A stretch of 64,000 nucleotides of DNA, taken from Bradyrhizobium sp. ISRA464. Lineage in GTDB: Bacteria; Pseudomonadota; Alphaproteobacteria; Rhizobiales; Xanthobacteraceae. A program made the translations under genes and the position numbers. Where the stretch lies: assembly GCF_029910095.1 (NCBI RefSeq), contig NZ_CP094526.1:3038001-3102000 (forward strand). Reading direction: 5' to 3'. Shown here one piece after another: positions 51,928-60,174 of this stretch. The notes beneath the pieces are model-generated. The model was not told where the DNA came from. It searched no databases and was given only the letters and a program-made list of their open reading frames with translations. Position 1 is the stretch's first letter. Each line of letters opens with the position of its first letter.

Positions 51928-52533
51928 TTAGTAGCCGTAGTCGTAGCAGACGTTGACCCACTGCAGTCCATATCGCGTCCACACTCTGCGCCAGCAATAG
52001 TCGTAGTTGTAGGCGGCGTAGACGAAGGGCACGCCAAAGAAGGCGAAGCGGTGGAAGCGACGATGGAAGAAGCGGTGATGGAAGCCGGGGTGGAACGCGA
52101 AGCGTTGACCCGGCACGAATGCCGCACGCGCCGCAAAGGGCGCCCCCGCGAAACGAGCGCCGCCGAAATGCGGGCCGCTCATGCCTCCGGTGCGCGGGCC
52201 GATGCCCGTGCCGAAGAAGCGGGCGCCGCCGAAATGCGGGCCTGTCATGCCACCGGTGCGAGGGCCTAGGCCCGCGCCGCCGAAGCGGGCGCCACCGAAA
52301 CCGCCACCGCCACCGAAGCGTGCGCCGCCGAAGCCACCACCGCCGCCGATAGCATGCCCGCCACCGCCGCCGATGCCTCCTCCCATAGCATGCCCGCCAC
52401 CGCCACCCATGCCGCCACCGCCACCCATGCCACCACCACCGCCACCCCCTCTCTGGGCAAGGGCCGGTGATACAAGGGCAAGCGTGGAGGCGAGCGCACC
52501 TGTGATGAGGTAACTTGCGAGCCTGTTGCTCAT
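51928..52533 (-). CDS. Glycine-rich exported protein
   Basis: 201-residue secreted protein. The signal peptide ends at SPALAQR (about residue 27). Residues 28-110 are a low-complexity Gly-rich stretch with repeated GGGGGMGG and GGARFGG, then two 20-residue repeats (GPRTGGMTGPHFGGARFFGT-type), a His/Phe/Arg-rich segment (FHPGFHHRFFHRRFHRF), and a C-terminal YNYDYCWRRVWTRYGLQWVN typical of small Bradyrhizobium outer-envelope proteins with a WRRVxTxxG motif. Function unknown. Divergent from the region leading into the IS91 element. Confidence 0.8.
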   Translation of the reverse strand: MSNRLASYLITGALASTLALVSPALAQRGGGGGGGMGGGGGMGGGGGHAMGGGIGGGGGHAIGGGGGFGGARFGGGGGFGGARFGGAGLGPRTGGMTGPHFGGARFFGTGIGPRTGGMSGPHFGGARFAGAPFAARAAFVPGQRFAFHPGFHHRFFHRRFHRFAFFGVPFVYAAYNYDYCWRRVWTRYGLQWVNVCYDYGY

Positions 52534-52872
52534 CGAATAATCCTCCGTTGTTGACGCGACAGCGAGAACGCCTGTCGCAGGAAGAACAACGATGAGGAGG
52601 CCAAAACTCTTTTGAAACGTCAAATGACTGATGTGACAGATTCTGACATCCAAGTTAGTTTTACTATCGAGGATCGGCTTGACGACGCGCGGCGGGACGG
52701 AACCCGAGATATCGGCACGCCGGAGCGCGTTGGACCGCTGTGGGTCATAGGACTAAACCGCTCGCGCGGTAGGGCGCTGGGGCTGGCGACGCAGCCAAGA
52801 CGATAGCGCGACGGGGCGTCCTGTTTTGAGATGAGGGGTTCGCAACCTTCACTCAAAACAGGAGCATCCCCA
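52534..52872. other. Region upstream of the IS91-type recombinase
   Basis: 339 bp. It holds the promoter of the leftward Gly-rich gene and, at its right edge, the hairpin at 52820-52862 that probably lies near the left end of the IS91-type element. An open frame at 52612-52806 has no recognisable features. Confidence 0.45.
52820..52862. other. Inverted repeat at the left side of the IS91-type element
   Basis: CCTGTTTTGAG (52820-52830) and CTCAAAACAGG (52852-52862) form a perfect 11-bp stem with a 21-base loop directly before the recombinase gene. In IS91-type elements hairpins near the termini are part of the replication-termination or origin signals. It could alternatively be a regulatory site for the recombinase. 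Confidence 0.6.
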
Positions 52873-53751
52873 ATGACCAAGCAGGCCATCAGTCCGTTGC
52901 GCCAGCGCATGATCGAAGACATGGCGATCCGCAAGTTCGCGCCCAAGACCCAACACGACTACGTGCAAAGGGTCAAGGACTTCGCGGTATTCCTCGGCCG
53001 CTCGCCCGACCTGGCCCAGTCGGAGGACGTGCGCGGCTTTCGGCTGCATCTGGCGTCGAACGGCGCCGGCGCGCCAAAGATCAACGCCACCGTCTCGGCG
53101 CTGCGGTTCTTCTTCAATGTGACGCTCGATCGGCCCGAGCTTGCCAAGCACCTGTCGTTCATGCACGAGCCACGCAAGGTTCCGGTTGTTCTCAGCCCGG
53201 AAGAGGTTGCGCGCTTTCTGGAGGCGGCGCCGAGCATCAAATACAAGGCGGCGCTCAGTGTCGCTTACGGTGCAGGGTTGCGTGTCTCTGAGGTCGTCGC
53301 GTTGAAGGTATCCGACATCGATTCCGAACGCATGATGCTGCGCGTCGAGCAGGGCAAAGGCCGCAAGGATCGCCACGCGATGCTTTCCCCTGTGCTGCTC
53401 GAACTTCTGCGCGATTGGTACCGCATTTCCCGCCCGCAGGGCTGGCTGTTTCCGGGACTGAAGCCGGCCAGCCCGATGACGACGCGCCAGCTCACGCGCG
53501 CCTGCCACGCGGCGGCCCACATGGCCGAGATCGCCAAGCGGGTGACGCCGCACACCCTGCGCCACAGCTTCGCGACCCACCTGCTCGAGCAGAACATTGA
53601 TATTCGGGTGATCCAGGTCCTGTTGGGCCACGCCAAGCTCGAGACCACGGCGCTCTATACCCGCGTCGCCACCAACACCATCCGCGAGGTCATGAGCCCG
53701 CTGGATCACCTCACCCCGCTCCGCGCCAAGCGAGACGAGCCGCCTGCCTGA
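52873..53751 (+). CDS. Tyrosine recombinase (accessory integrase of the IS91-type element)
   Basis: 292-residue site-specific recombinase. A SAM-like N-terminal domain (KFAPKTQHDYVQRVKDFAVF) precedes the catalytic domain. The Arg is in GAGLRVSEVVALKVSDID, the HxxR in TPHTLRHSFATHLLEQ, the second His in LLGHAKLETTALYTRVA, and the nucleophilic Tyr follows at TTALYTRV. The ATG at 52873 has GGAGC 8 bases upstream; an earlier ATG at 52831 lies inside the hairpin and is less likely. It ends 14 bp before the transposase. Confidence 0.9.
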   Translation: MTKQAISPLRQRMIEDMAIRKFAPKTQHDYVQRVKDFAVFLGRSPDLAQSEDVRGFRLHLASNGAGAPKINATVSALRFFFNVTLDRPELAKHLSFMHEPRKVPVVLSPEEVARFLEAAPSIKYKAALSVAYGAGLRVSEVVALKVSDIDSERMMLRVEQGKGRKDRHAMLSPVLLELLRDWYRISRPQGWLFPGLKPASPMTTRQLTRACHAAAHMAEIAKRVTPHTLRHSFATHLLEQNIDIRVIQVLLGHAKLETTALYTRVATNTIREVMSPLDHLTPLRAKRDEPPA

Positions 53752-53765
53752 CGCGCAGGCCGCGC

Positions 53766-54956
53766 ATGTCGCGCCCGGCTTTGGAGGTTGCGGATATCTT
53801 CCGCAGCCATGGCCTAGCATGGCGTCAAGCCCATGCCGGTCATATCAGCCTCGACCAGATGAAGGTGATGTCGGCGATCGAGCGCTGCCGCACGGCGGCC
53901 CTCGGGGGCCACGTCGCGCGCTGCGCGGACTGCGCTTATACCACGATCGCCTACAACTCCTGCCGCAACCGGCACTGCCCGAAGTGCCAGGGCGCCGCCG
54001 CGAAGGACTGGCTTGCCGACCGCGAGGCCGAGCTGTTGCCGGTGCCGTACTATCACGTCGTGTTCACGCTGCCGGCGGCCATCGCCGACATCGCCTACCA
54101 GAACAAGGCCGTGGTCTACGATCTGCTGTTCAAGGTCTCGGCCGAGACCATGCTGACGATCGCCGCCGATCCGAAGCATCTGGGTGGGCGGATCGGCGTC
54201 ACCTCCGTGCTGCACACCTGGGGTTCGGCGCTGACCCATCACCCCCACGTGCACATGATCGTGCCGGGCGGCGGCATCTCGTCCGACGGCCAGCGCTGGG
54301 TGTCGTGCCGGCCGGGCTTCTTCCTGTCCGTGCGCGTGCTCTCCCGCCTGTTCCGGCGACTGTTCCTGGAGAAGCTTGTCGCCGCCCACCAAGCCGGCCG
54401 CCTCAGCTTCTTCGGCGACCACGCCCATCTCGCCGAGGCGCAATCCTTCGCGACTCATCTCGCCCCGCTGCGCACGGCCGAGTGGGTCGTCTATTCAAAG
54501 CGGCCGTTCGGCGGCCCTGAGGCGGTGCCGGCCTATCTGTCGCGCTACACCCATCGCGTGGCCATCGCCAACAGCCGATTGATCGCCTGCGACGAGGGCG
54601 GCGTCACCTTCAAGTGGAAGGACTACCGCATCGAGGGCCGCGATCGATACAAGCAGATGACGCTCGCCACAGATGAGTTCATCCGCCGCTTCCTCATCCA
54701 CGTGCTGCCAAAAGGCTTGCATCGCATCCGCCACTACGGCCTGTTCGCCAAAGGCGCTTGTGCCGCCAACGTCGCACGCGCCCGTGAGCTGCTCGCCGCT
54801 GCAAAACCTGAAGGCCAGCCTACCGCCGATCCCAGCAAGCCGAGCTGTCCATGCTGTGGCGGCTGCATGATCGTCATCGAGGTTTTCGCGCGCGGTGCAA
54901 CGCCGCGGCATCGGCCGACAGCTCCAATGAACCGCATCAGGATCGACACCTCATGA
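53766..54956 (+). CDS. IS91-family rolling-circle transposase
   Basis: 396-residue transposase of the Y2/HUH-related IS91 family. An N-terminal zinc finger is seen: CADCAYTTIAYNSC then RHCPKCQG. The metal-binding histidines are in LTHHPHVHMIVPGGGIS and the catalytic tyrosine region is AYLSRYTHRVAIANSR. A further CPCCGG zinc motif lies near the C-terminus. Length is typical of the family. It starts 14 bp after the recombinase gene. The reading frame is uninterrupted. Confidence 0.93.
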   Translation: MSRPALEVADIFRSHGLAWRQAHAGHISLDQMKVMSAIERCRTAALGGHVARCADCAYTTIAYNSCRNRHCPKCQGAAAKDWLADREAELLPVPYYHVVFTLPAAIADIAYQNKAVVYDLLFKVSAETMLTIAADPKHLGGRIGVTSVLHTWGSALTHHPHVHMIVPGGGISSDGQRWVSCRPGFFLSVRVLSRLFRRLFLEKLVAAHQAGRLSFFGDHAHLAEAQSFATHLAPLRTAEWVVYSKRPFGGPEAVPAYLSRYTHRVAIANSRLIACDEGGVTFKWKDYRIEGRDRYKQMTLATDEFIRRFLIHVLPKGLHRIRHYGLFAKGACAANVARARELLAAAKPEGQPTADPSKPSCPCCGGCMIVIEVFARGATPRHRPTAPMNRIRIDTS

Positions 54957-55406
54957 TCACGTCTCAATCCTGCAAATCTGCTCGTCGTGCCCGCTGGCTC
55001 TCGACCGGCCACGGCAGAGCGCGCTCAGATTTCCCCCAGCCGTCGCAAATCGACGGACAAATTATGGAGTTCGATGCCACCCGTGGCCCGTTCGTCAGCC
55101 GCTCAACCGTCGAACAACCCGCTGCATCGGCTCGATTCAAATCAGCCATCTCGCCCGCGGCGCTCAAATCCCCATAGTCCCGGCCGCACAGCCTTACGTT
55201 CCCTTACCCGCGGTTTCCTCCCTTGGAGGCTTTCGGACGCCGGCCGCCGAATGCGCGGCGCTGTCCCTCAAACGGCCGGCATCCGAAACCCTTCACACAA
55301 GCGGCGGTGGAGGCGAGCGCGGACCGATGTCCGGTTTACCCCTGACAGCCGACGTGACAACGGCTTGAGCTCTGTTCGGCTGGGGGCCCAAAAGCAGAAG
55401 TGCAGT
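54957..55406. other. Downstream region of the IS91-type element
   Basis: 450 bp without a gene. It contains the hairpin at 55231-55288, the likely origin end of the element, and an open frame at 54987-55457 with no recognisable features. The C13-type peptidase gene ends at 55407. Confidence 0.5.
55231..55288. other. Large hairpin at the right side of the IS91-type element
   Basis: TTTCGGACGCCGGCCG (55231-55246) and CGGCCGGCATCCGAAA (55273-55288) pair over 16 positions with one mismatch around a 26-base loop. The position after the transposase gene suits the oriIS end of an IS91-family element. Confidence 0.55.
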
Positions 55407-56153
55407 TCAAGGACTCGCCATGAGCAACGGCTCCACGTTTGCGCCGCCTGCCATTAGGGGATTCGAAGGCTCGAAGTGCTCGCGCAGTTCTCGCTTCCGG
55501 ACGAGCGCGCGCGCAACAACAAAGGCGTCCTTAAGGCTTTTAGCTTGCCGGAGCGCAACGTTGAAAAAGGCATCGCCGAAATAGGTCCACTTGGCCTTGT
55601 CCCGACAGCCGAACGATGGATGGTCGGCGTCGGCCGCGGTGATGACCAACATATCGGGGTTCGCGAGACGAGGGATAAAGACTCCAGAATAGCAGGCCGA
55701 TATGACCACCACCTTGTGTCGTACGCCCGTCCGCGCCAACATATCAGCGAGATTAGACGGCGTGAGCGTTTGCGTGAGCCGCCCCGCTTTGATTGCAAGA
55801 CCGGCGCGGGAGCCGTGCGAGGTCAGAATCAAAAACAGAACGTCGTTCTCGGCGTCCATCCCATTGGCGGCAACTTGCAATGACATGGCCAGGGCTTCGA
55901 TCGTTGCACCTCCGCCCTTCTTCGAATTGTATTGCACATTGACTGGGCCGCTCCCGAAACGGCCCGCTACGACCTGTGCTGCGCCGGTCGCCTCGCTTCT
56001 GAACACGCCTTGATCGCCGAAAAGGCCGAAGGACACCACGCTCACCTTGCGAGCGTCCTCAACCGCGTGCATCGTCGAAACCGACGGCACGACCGTCAAA
56101 ACAAGCGCGATGAGCGGTGCGCCGACCCGGCTGATCCAAGACTTGGACGTCAT
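55407..56153 (-). CDS. Exported C13-type (legumain/caspase-clan) cysteine peptidase
   Basis: 248-residue exported protein. The N-terminal helix (APLIALVLTVVPSVSTMHAV) is a signal peptide or anchor. The catalytic dyad of the C13 fold is His113 in LILTSHGSRAGL and Cys154 in KVVVISACYSGVF, each after a hydrophobic strand as in legumain-like and caspase-clan peptidases. Other conserved-looking parts are FGLFGDQGVFRSEATGAAQV and VVITAADADHPSFGCRDKAK-like sequence. The substrate is unknown. The ATG at 56153 gives a signal sequence. It stands just right of the IS91 element and may be acquired. Confidence 0.85.
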   Translation of the reverse strand: MTSKSWISRVGAPLIALVLTVVPSVSTMHAVEDARKVSVVSFGLFGDQGVFRSEATGAAQVVAGRFGSGPVNVQYNSKKGGGATIEALAMSLQVAANGMDAENDVLFLILTSHGSRAGLAIKAGRLTQTLTPSNLADMLARTGVRHKVVVISACYSGVFIPRLANPDMLVITAADADHPSFGCRDKAKWTYFGDAFFNVALRQAKSLKDAFVVARALVRKRELREHFEPSNPLMAGGANVEPLLMASP

Positions 56154-56486
56154 TGCGAACCTTGTCTCGTCATCGCCACCATAGCATAGCAGCACAATCC
56201 GTGACACGGTCAGTCTCCGTTGCAAGCTGACGTCAATTGATCACTTCGTCATGTCGCAGAGGGTCCAGCTCCGGACATCTGTGAGAGCTGCAGTCTCCGC
56301 ACGGGATGCCAATAGGTCGTGGGCGCGATTGCTGCGACCAGCCGCAGGACGAGTCAGTGACGCTGACTTGCCACATTCAGTTGGCTGAAATGAAAATGCC
56401 TGCCGCACGCAGCGGGCTGCTCTTTGGCTCTAAGCAAACTGAGACATTGTGCCTCTCTCCCCATTTCTAAGGCGCATCGGGTCGCG
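56154..56486. other. Gap before the SCO1 remnant
   Basis: About 330 bp in which I see no gene, repeat or clear promoter. GC content is moderate and no conserved motif stands out. Confidence 0.5.
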
Positions 56487-56945
56487 TAGAACTTAATCGG
56501 TGGCTCATTCGCTCTCATCGATCACACCGGCAAGCCTCGTACGGACGCCGATTTCCGCGGCAAGCTGATGCTCGTCTATTTCGGATTCAGCTTCTGTCCC
56601 GACGTCTGCCCGACCGATCTGATGGCGATCCGGCAGACCATCGACAAGCTTGGCGCCGCGGGCAACGCGGTGCAGCCGTTGTTCGTCACTGTCGATCCCG
56701 ACCGCGATACGCCTGCGCATCTTGCCGACTACGTGTCGTTCGTTCACTCGCGCCTGCTCGGCCTAACAGGCGACGCTGCGCAGATTCGTGACGCCGCGCG
56801 CTTGTATCGGGTCTATTACGCCAAGAGCGCGATCGAAGGGGCCGCAGAATACACCGTCGATCATTCAGGTTTCATCTATCTGATGGATCGCGACGGCAAG
56901 TATGTCGGGTTCTTTCCGCAGATGGCCGGGCTGGGCTCTACCTGA
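56487..56945 (+). pseudogene. SCO1/SenC copper chaperone remnant
   Basis: The frame opens after a TAG at 56487-56489 and reads GGSFALIDHTGKPRTDADFR then MLVYFGFSFCPDVCPTDLMA, VTVDPDRDTPAHLADYVSFV and VDHSGFIYLMDRDGKYVGFF. The copper-binding CPDVC and the conserved His (VDHSGF) are intact. The N-terminal membrane anchor is missing, with no start codon before the domain except an internal ATG at 56568, and the C-terminal helix is replaced by QMAGLGST. SCO proteins assemble the CuA site of cytochrome oxidase from the periplasmic side, so an anchorless version cannot reach its site. It is probably decayed at both ends. Confidence 0.75.
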
Positions 56946-57050
56946 CCAGCCGACACCGAATGCGCTCGAAATCATTCCCCGTCATCGGCTGTTCACCCGG
57001 CCGACCCCGGCGGTTCCGCCCCCGCTGGGCACGCCCCCCGGGCCTAGCCG

Positions 57051-57565
57051 GGGTGTCATTCGAAGTTGCGCGGTGCCATTCGTTCTTGCGCGCTACAACA
57101 ACGATCGCCCTTGGCATTGATTTGCCCGACGGCGCAAGACCCCGCGCGCAAAATATTTCTGTTTTCCGGAAATGCAACTCAGTGTATGAATGGCCCGTCT
57201 CACCCGCCTGAGGGGCGCTTCGCGATCGTCACGAGTGTTGGGTTGGGATGCGGTGGACGCCGATGTCACGGCTGACGAGCGTGGCAGATAGCGGACGGTG
57301 AAATCGTGCAGGCCTGACGCCCTAGTGGCAGGTGTCTCCTTTGCAAAGCGCGAAGCGCTTTTGCAAAGACGGTGACAACAAAGCCCAGTCTCGCCGGGGA
57401 GAGCACGTATAAGCCGTAAACCATCGCGCAGGGAAAGCCGGATTGCTCCGGTTACACCTGTGGTCCTACCTCCCGAGCTTTCCATTTGCTCGGGACCCAT
57501 GGGTGCGATCGGCACCCGGCTTTCCCTGCGCCCTCTGCTCTCTAGGAGAGGGACAACGAGATGCA
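57051..57565 (+). repeat. Long intergenic repeat with RNA-like secondary structure
   Basis: A roughly 500-bp non-coding block. It begins GGGTGTCATTCGAAGTTGCG, continues through an AT-richer part near 57150, and includes GACGAGCGTGGCAGATAGCG, a hairpin at 57339-57368 and GGTTACACCTGTGGTCCTAC. I recall near-identical blocks between genes of other Bradyrhizobium and related genomes, where they give rise to spurious short protein calls. Short open frames on both strands here have no protein-like features. The nature of the element, mobile or RNA-coding, is open. Confidence 0.6.
57339..57368. other. Hairpin inside the long intergenic repeat
   Basis: CTTTGCAAAGCGC and GCGCTTTTGCAAAG pair over 13 positions with one bulged base around a GAA loop. 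It is the clearest local structure of the 57051-57565 block. Confidence 0.7.
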
Positions 57566-57713
57566 GAACTCGGACAGATGATGTCGCGAGGGAGCGGAAT
57601 CATGTTTGCCGGCATTGCGAGCCGGCGGACGCAATCGATCTCGCCGCGCGGCTGTCGCGCCGGAGGGCTTTCGAGCGAAGTGGATGCCGGTTCGCGCCAG
57701 GCCACGCGACAGA

Positions 57714-58166
57714 CTAGGATTTGGGGTTTCGTTGCGCTTCCATCGGACCGGAGCTCTCGATCGGCTCGTAATTTTCCGTGAGGCAGTTGTCGTCGGCGTC
57801 CACGAGCCGGCGATCCTGGATCGTGCCGCCGTCGATGAAGATGCGGTAGGTCTGGGTGCCGAGCGGCTTGCCGATCACCGATGTCAGCTCGGCGCGCACG
57901 CAGGCGGTCCAGCCGGGGCCGCGCGGATCGTGCAGCGGCGCCGAGACCCTGACATGGGTCGGCTGCGAGCCCGCGGCGAACACCGAATCCAGCTTCGTGC
58001 CGACCAACTGTTTGATATCCGGCGGCGTTTCGAGCGGCGCTGGATCGGAGGCCTTGGCTTTCAAGAACTCCGGCCACACCGCGTGGCTATCAGCCAGACC
58101 GCAGCCGCTCAAGGTCAACATGGCGCCGGTCAGCAGCGCCGCTATGGAAATACGTTCCTGTCCCAT
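57714..58166 (-). CDS. Lipoprotein of unknown function
   Basis: 150-residue protein with a lipoprotein signal: ISIAALLTGAMLTLSGCGLA, where LSGC is the lipobox and Cys22 the acylation site. The mature part contains KQLVGTKLDSVFAAGSQPTH, DPRGPGWTACVRAELTSVIG and GTQTYRIFIDGGTIQDRRLV, a compact beta-rich domain seen in small Bradyrhizobium lipoproteins. Function unknown. No close partner on the same strand. Confidence 0.8.
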   Translation of the reverse strand: MGQERISIAALLTGAMLTLSGCGLADSHAVWPEFLKAKASDPAPLETPPDIKQLVGTKLDSVFAAGSQPTHVRVSAPLHDPRGPGWTACVRAELTSVIGKPLGTQTYRIFIDGGTIQDRRLVDADDNCLTENYEPIESSGPMEAQRNPKS

Positions 58167-58317
58167 GGAAGTTACTTAATGTACCGCCGCCAAGATTGCG
58201 CCCCCTGGAGGCGCTGAATTCGCTTCACGGGTGCGCTTGTCGATCAACAAATGTCGATGGGCAAGTTATTCTTAAGGTCCGGTGTTGCCGGATGTTTCTG
58301 CGCGGGGATGGGTTGAC

Positions 58318-58539
58318 ATGAAGAGCTTCACGGTGGCTGCGGTCATTCTTGCGCTGATCGCGACGCCTGCGTTGGCGCAGGGCCGGCGGGGACATCAGCA
58401 GGACAAGACGACCGAAAAGAAGCCGCAGATCGACGAGAAGGCCTACAAGGCCGCGCTCGACCGGATTCCCGAGCCCAAGGAGAAATACGATCCGTGGGGC
58501 GTCACCAAGCCGGCCAATACCGCCAGGAAGCCGAAGTGA
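58318..58539 (+). CDS. Small exported basic protein
   Basis: 73-residue protein with a signal peptide (SFTVAAVILALIATPALA, cleavage at residue 21) and a short mature part rich in Lys, Pro and charged residues (QDKTTEKKPQIDEKAYKAAL, PEPKEKYDPWGVTKP). Similar short secreted proteins with a YDPWG motif occur widely in Bradyrhizobium. Function unknown. It precedes the caspase-like gene in the same direction by 135 bp. Confidence 0.7.
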   Translation: MKSFTVAAVILALIATPALAQGRRGHQQDKTTEKKPQIDEKAYKAALDRIPEPKEKYDPWGVTKPANTARKPK

Positions 58540-58674
58540 TTCCGTTACGGTCCGCCGTCGGTCGCTGCGACAATTCGACTGTTGAGAACGCCGGCCAGAC
58601 AGCGCACGGCCGGTCGTCATGAACCTTCGCGTGGAGATTCCGACCTATTCTTGACGTTGTCGTCGGAGGTCACC

Positions 58675-60099
58675 ATGCTTCGCCGCTCACTCCTCAGCCT
58701 GATTATTCCCGTCTCGATCCTGCTCAGCAGCACCGCGTCCTTCGCGGAGAGCCGCCTTGCGCTGGTCATCGGGCAATCGGCCTACAAATCGGTTCCTGCG
58801 TTGCCCAATCCGGCCAATGACGCCAAGGCTGTGACCCAGATGCTGACCGAGTCCGGATTTACCGTGACATCGGCATCCGACCTTTCGCAGGATGAGATGC
58901 GGGCAAAAATCAGTGACTTCGCTGGCGAGGTCGCCGCAAGGGGCGCCGACACGGTGGCGCTCGTGTTCTATGCCGGCCACGGCCTGCAGATCGACGGCGA
59001 GAACTACCTGATCCCGGTCGATATCGATCCGAAGCGCGAGGCCGACATCCCGATCCAGGCCGTCCGCCTCAACGACATCCTGAACACGCTGACCTCGGTG
59101 CCGAGCCGGATGCGCATCCTGCTGCTCGATGCCTGCCGCAACAATCCGTTCCCCGAGCTCAGCAAGACCGCGGGCCATGGGCTTGCGATCATCGATGCCA
59201 AGGTCGGCGCGCCCGGGACCTTCGTGTCGTTCTCGACCTCGCCGGGCGCCGAGGCCGAGGACGGCAGCGGCAGCAACAGCCCCTACACGACGGCCTTGCT
59301 GGCGACGGCGAAAGAGCCCGGCATTCCGATCGAGGATACGTTCAAGCGTGTGCGTCTTGCCGTGAACAAGGCGACCGACGGCCGGCAGACGCCGTGGGAT
59401 TCTTCGTCGCTCACCGAGGATTTCCGCTTCACGGCCGGTGCGGCGACGCCGCCGCTCGCGGATGCGCCAAAGCCGGCAGCGACGAAGCCAGAAGCGACGA
59501 AGCGCACCGTCGCGGACTGGAAGCGCGAATTGCGGGGCAAGCCGGTCGAGGCCGCGAACGAGCTGATCGTCGTCGACGGCACCGACGAGGCCTATGAGGC
59601 ATTCGTCGCGCTCTATGCCGGCACGCCGCGCGGCCTGCAGGCGCGCGACTGGCTCGATCGCCATCGCCGCATGGTCGCCTGGAATAATGCCGTTCTCGCC
59701 AACACGGCCGCGGCCTATCGCGCGTTCCTCGCGCAGTATCCCGACAGCGATCTGACCGCAACCGCGCGCAAGTTGATCGAGCGGCTGCGCTACCGTCCCG
59801 ACGCCGTGGCCGCCGCGACCAATGTCGCGCTGGCCGGGCCGACCTGTCCCTGCAACGCGGCGCCGCCGCAGCCGAAGAAGGCCGACGCCGTGACGAAGAA
59901 GCGCGCGGATCGCGAACCTCCGCCGCGTTCGCGGAAGAAACGCTATGTGGATGACGGTGACGTCGTCGTGGTGCGCGAGCCACCTCCGCCCGTCGTGTAC
60001 GCGCCTGTGGGACCGCCGATTGGCGTCGGCATCGGAATTGGCATCGGTGGCGGTTATGGCCGCTATGGCGGCGGAGGTGTTCGCAGGGGTGGATACTGA
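58675..60099 (+). CDS. Exported caspase-like (C14, metacaspase-type) protein with Gly-rich tail
   Basis: 474-residue exported protein. A signal peptide is seen at residues 1-24 (LIIPVSILLSSTASFA). The caspase domain starts RLALVIGQSAYKSVPALPNP; His102 (VFYAGHGLQIDG) and Cys154 (LLLDACRNNPFP) form the dyad, and TPWDSSSLTEDFRF is the usual C-terminal block. A linker domain (WKRELRGKPVEAANELIVVD) and a repeat-type helical domain follow, and the tail is Pro- and then Gly-rich (GIGIGGGYGRYGGGGVRRGG). Substrates in bacteria are mostly unknown. GGAGG is 5 bases before the ATG. Confidence 0.88.
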   Translation: MLRRSLLSLIIPVSILLSSTASFAESRLALVIGQSAYKSVPALPNPANDAKAVTQMLTESGFTVTSASDLSQDEMRAKISDFAGEVAARGADTVALVFYAGHGLQIDGENYLIPVDIDPKREADIPIQAVRLNDILNTLTSVPSRMRILLLDACRNNPFPELSKTAGHGLAIIDAKVGAPGTFVSFSTSPGAEAEDGSGSNSPYTTALLATAKEPGIPIEDTFKRVRLAVNKATDGRQTPWDSSSLTEDFRFTAGAATPPLADAPKPAATKPEATKRTVADWKRELRGKPVEAANELIVVDGTDEAYEAFVALYAGTPRGLQARDWLDRHRRMVAWNNAVLANTAAAYRAFLAQYPDSDLTATARKLIERLRYRPDAVAAATNVALAGPTCPCNAAPPQPKKADAVTKKRADREPPPRSRKKRYVDDGDVVVVREPPPPVVYAPVGPPIGVGIGIGIGGGYGRYGGGGVRRGGY

Positions 60100-60174
60100 C
60101 GCGCTGATGGCTTAAATCCTCCAGCGCACGAGATGCGACAAATCGGTCAACGATCGCATCGGCCGGAGGGTGCG

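Larger units (their letters stand above)
52820..55290 (+). mobile_element. IS91-family element with accessory tyrosine recombinase (ends approximate)
   Basis: Contains an overlapping-function pair: a tyrosine recombinase (52873-53751) and an IS91-type transposase (53766-54956), 14 bp apart. This arrangement is known for a subgroup of IS91 elements in Proteobacteria. The left hairpin (52820-52862) and right hairpin (55231-55288) are proposed as near-terminal structures. True ends cannot be fixed from one copy because IS91 elements lack terminal inverted repeats and target duplications. Confidence 0.7.

Noticed and set aside
52612..52806. Small gene before the IS91-type recombinase
   Set aside because: 64 codons without motif, ribosome-binding site or hydrophobic feature, overlapping the promoter region of the leftward Gly-rich gene.
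57100..57720. Short protein-coding frames in the long repeat block
   Set aside because: They overlap each other on both strands, lack ribosome-binding sites and protein-like composition, and lie in sequence that looks like non-coding repeat.
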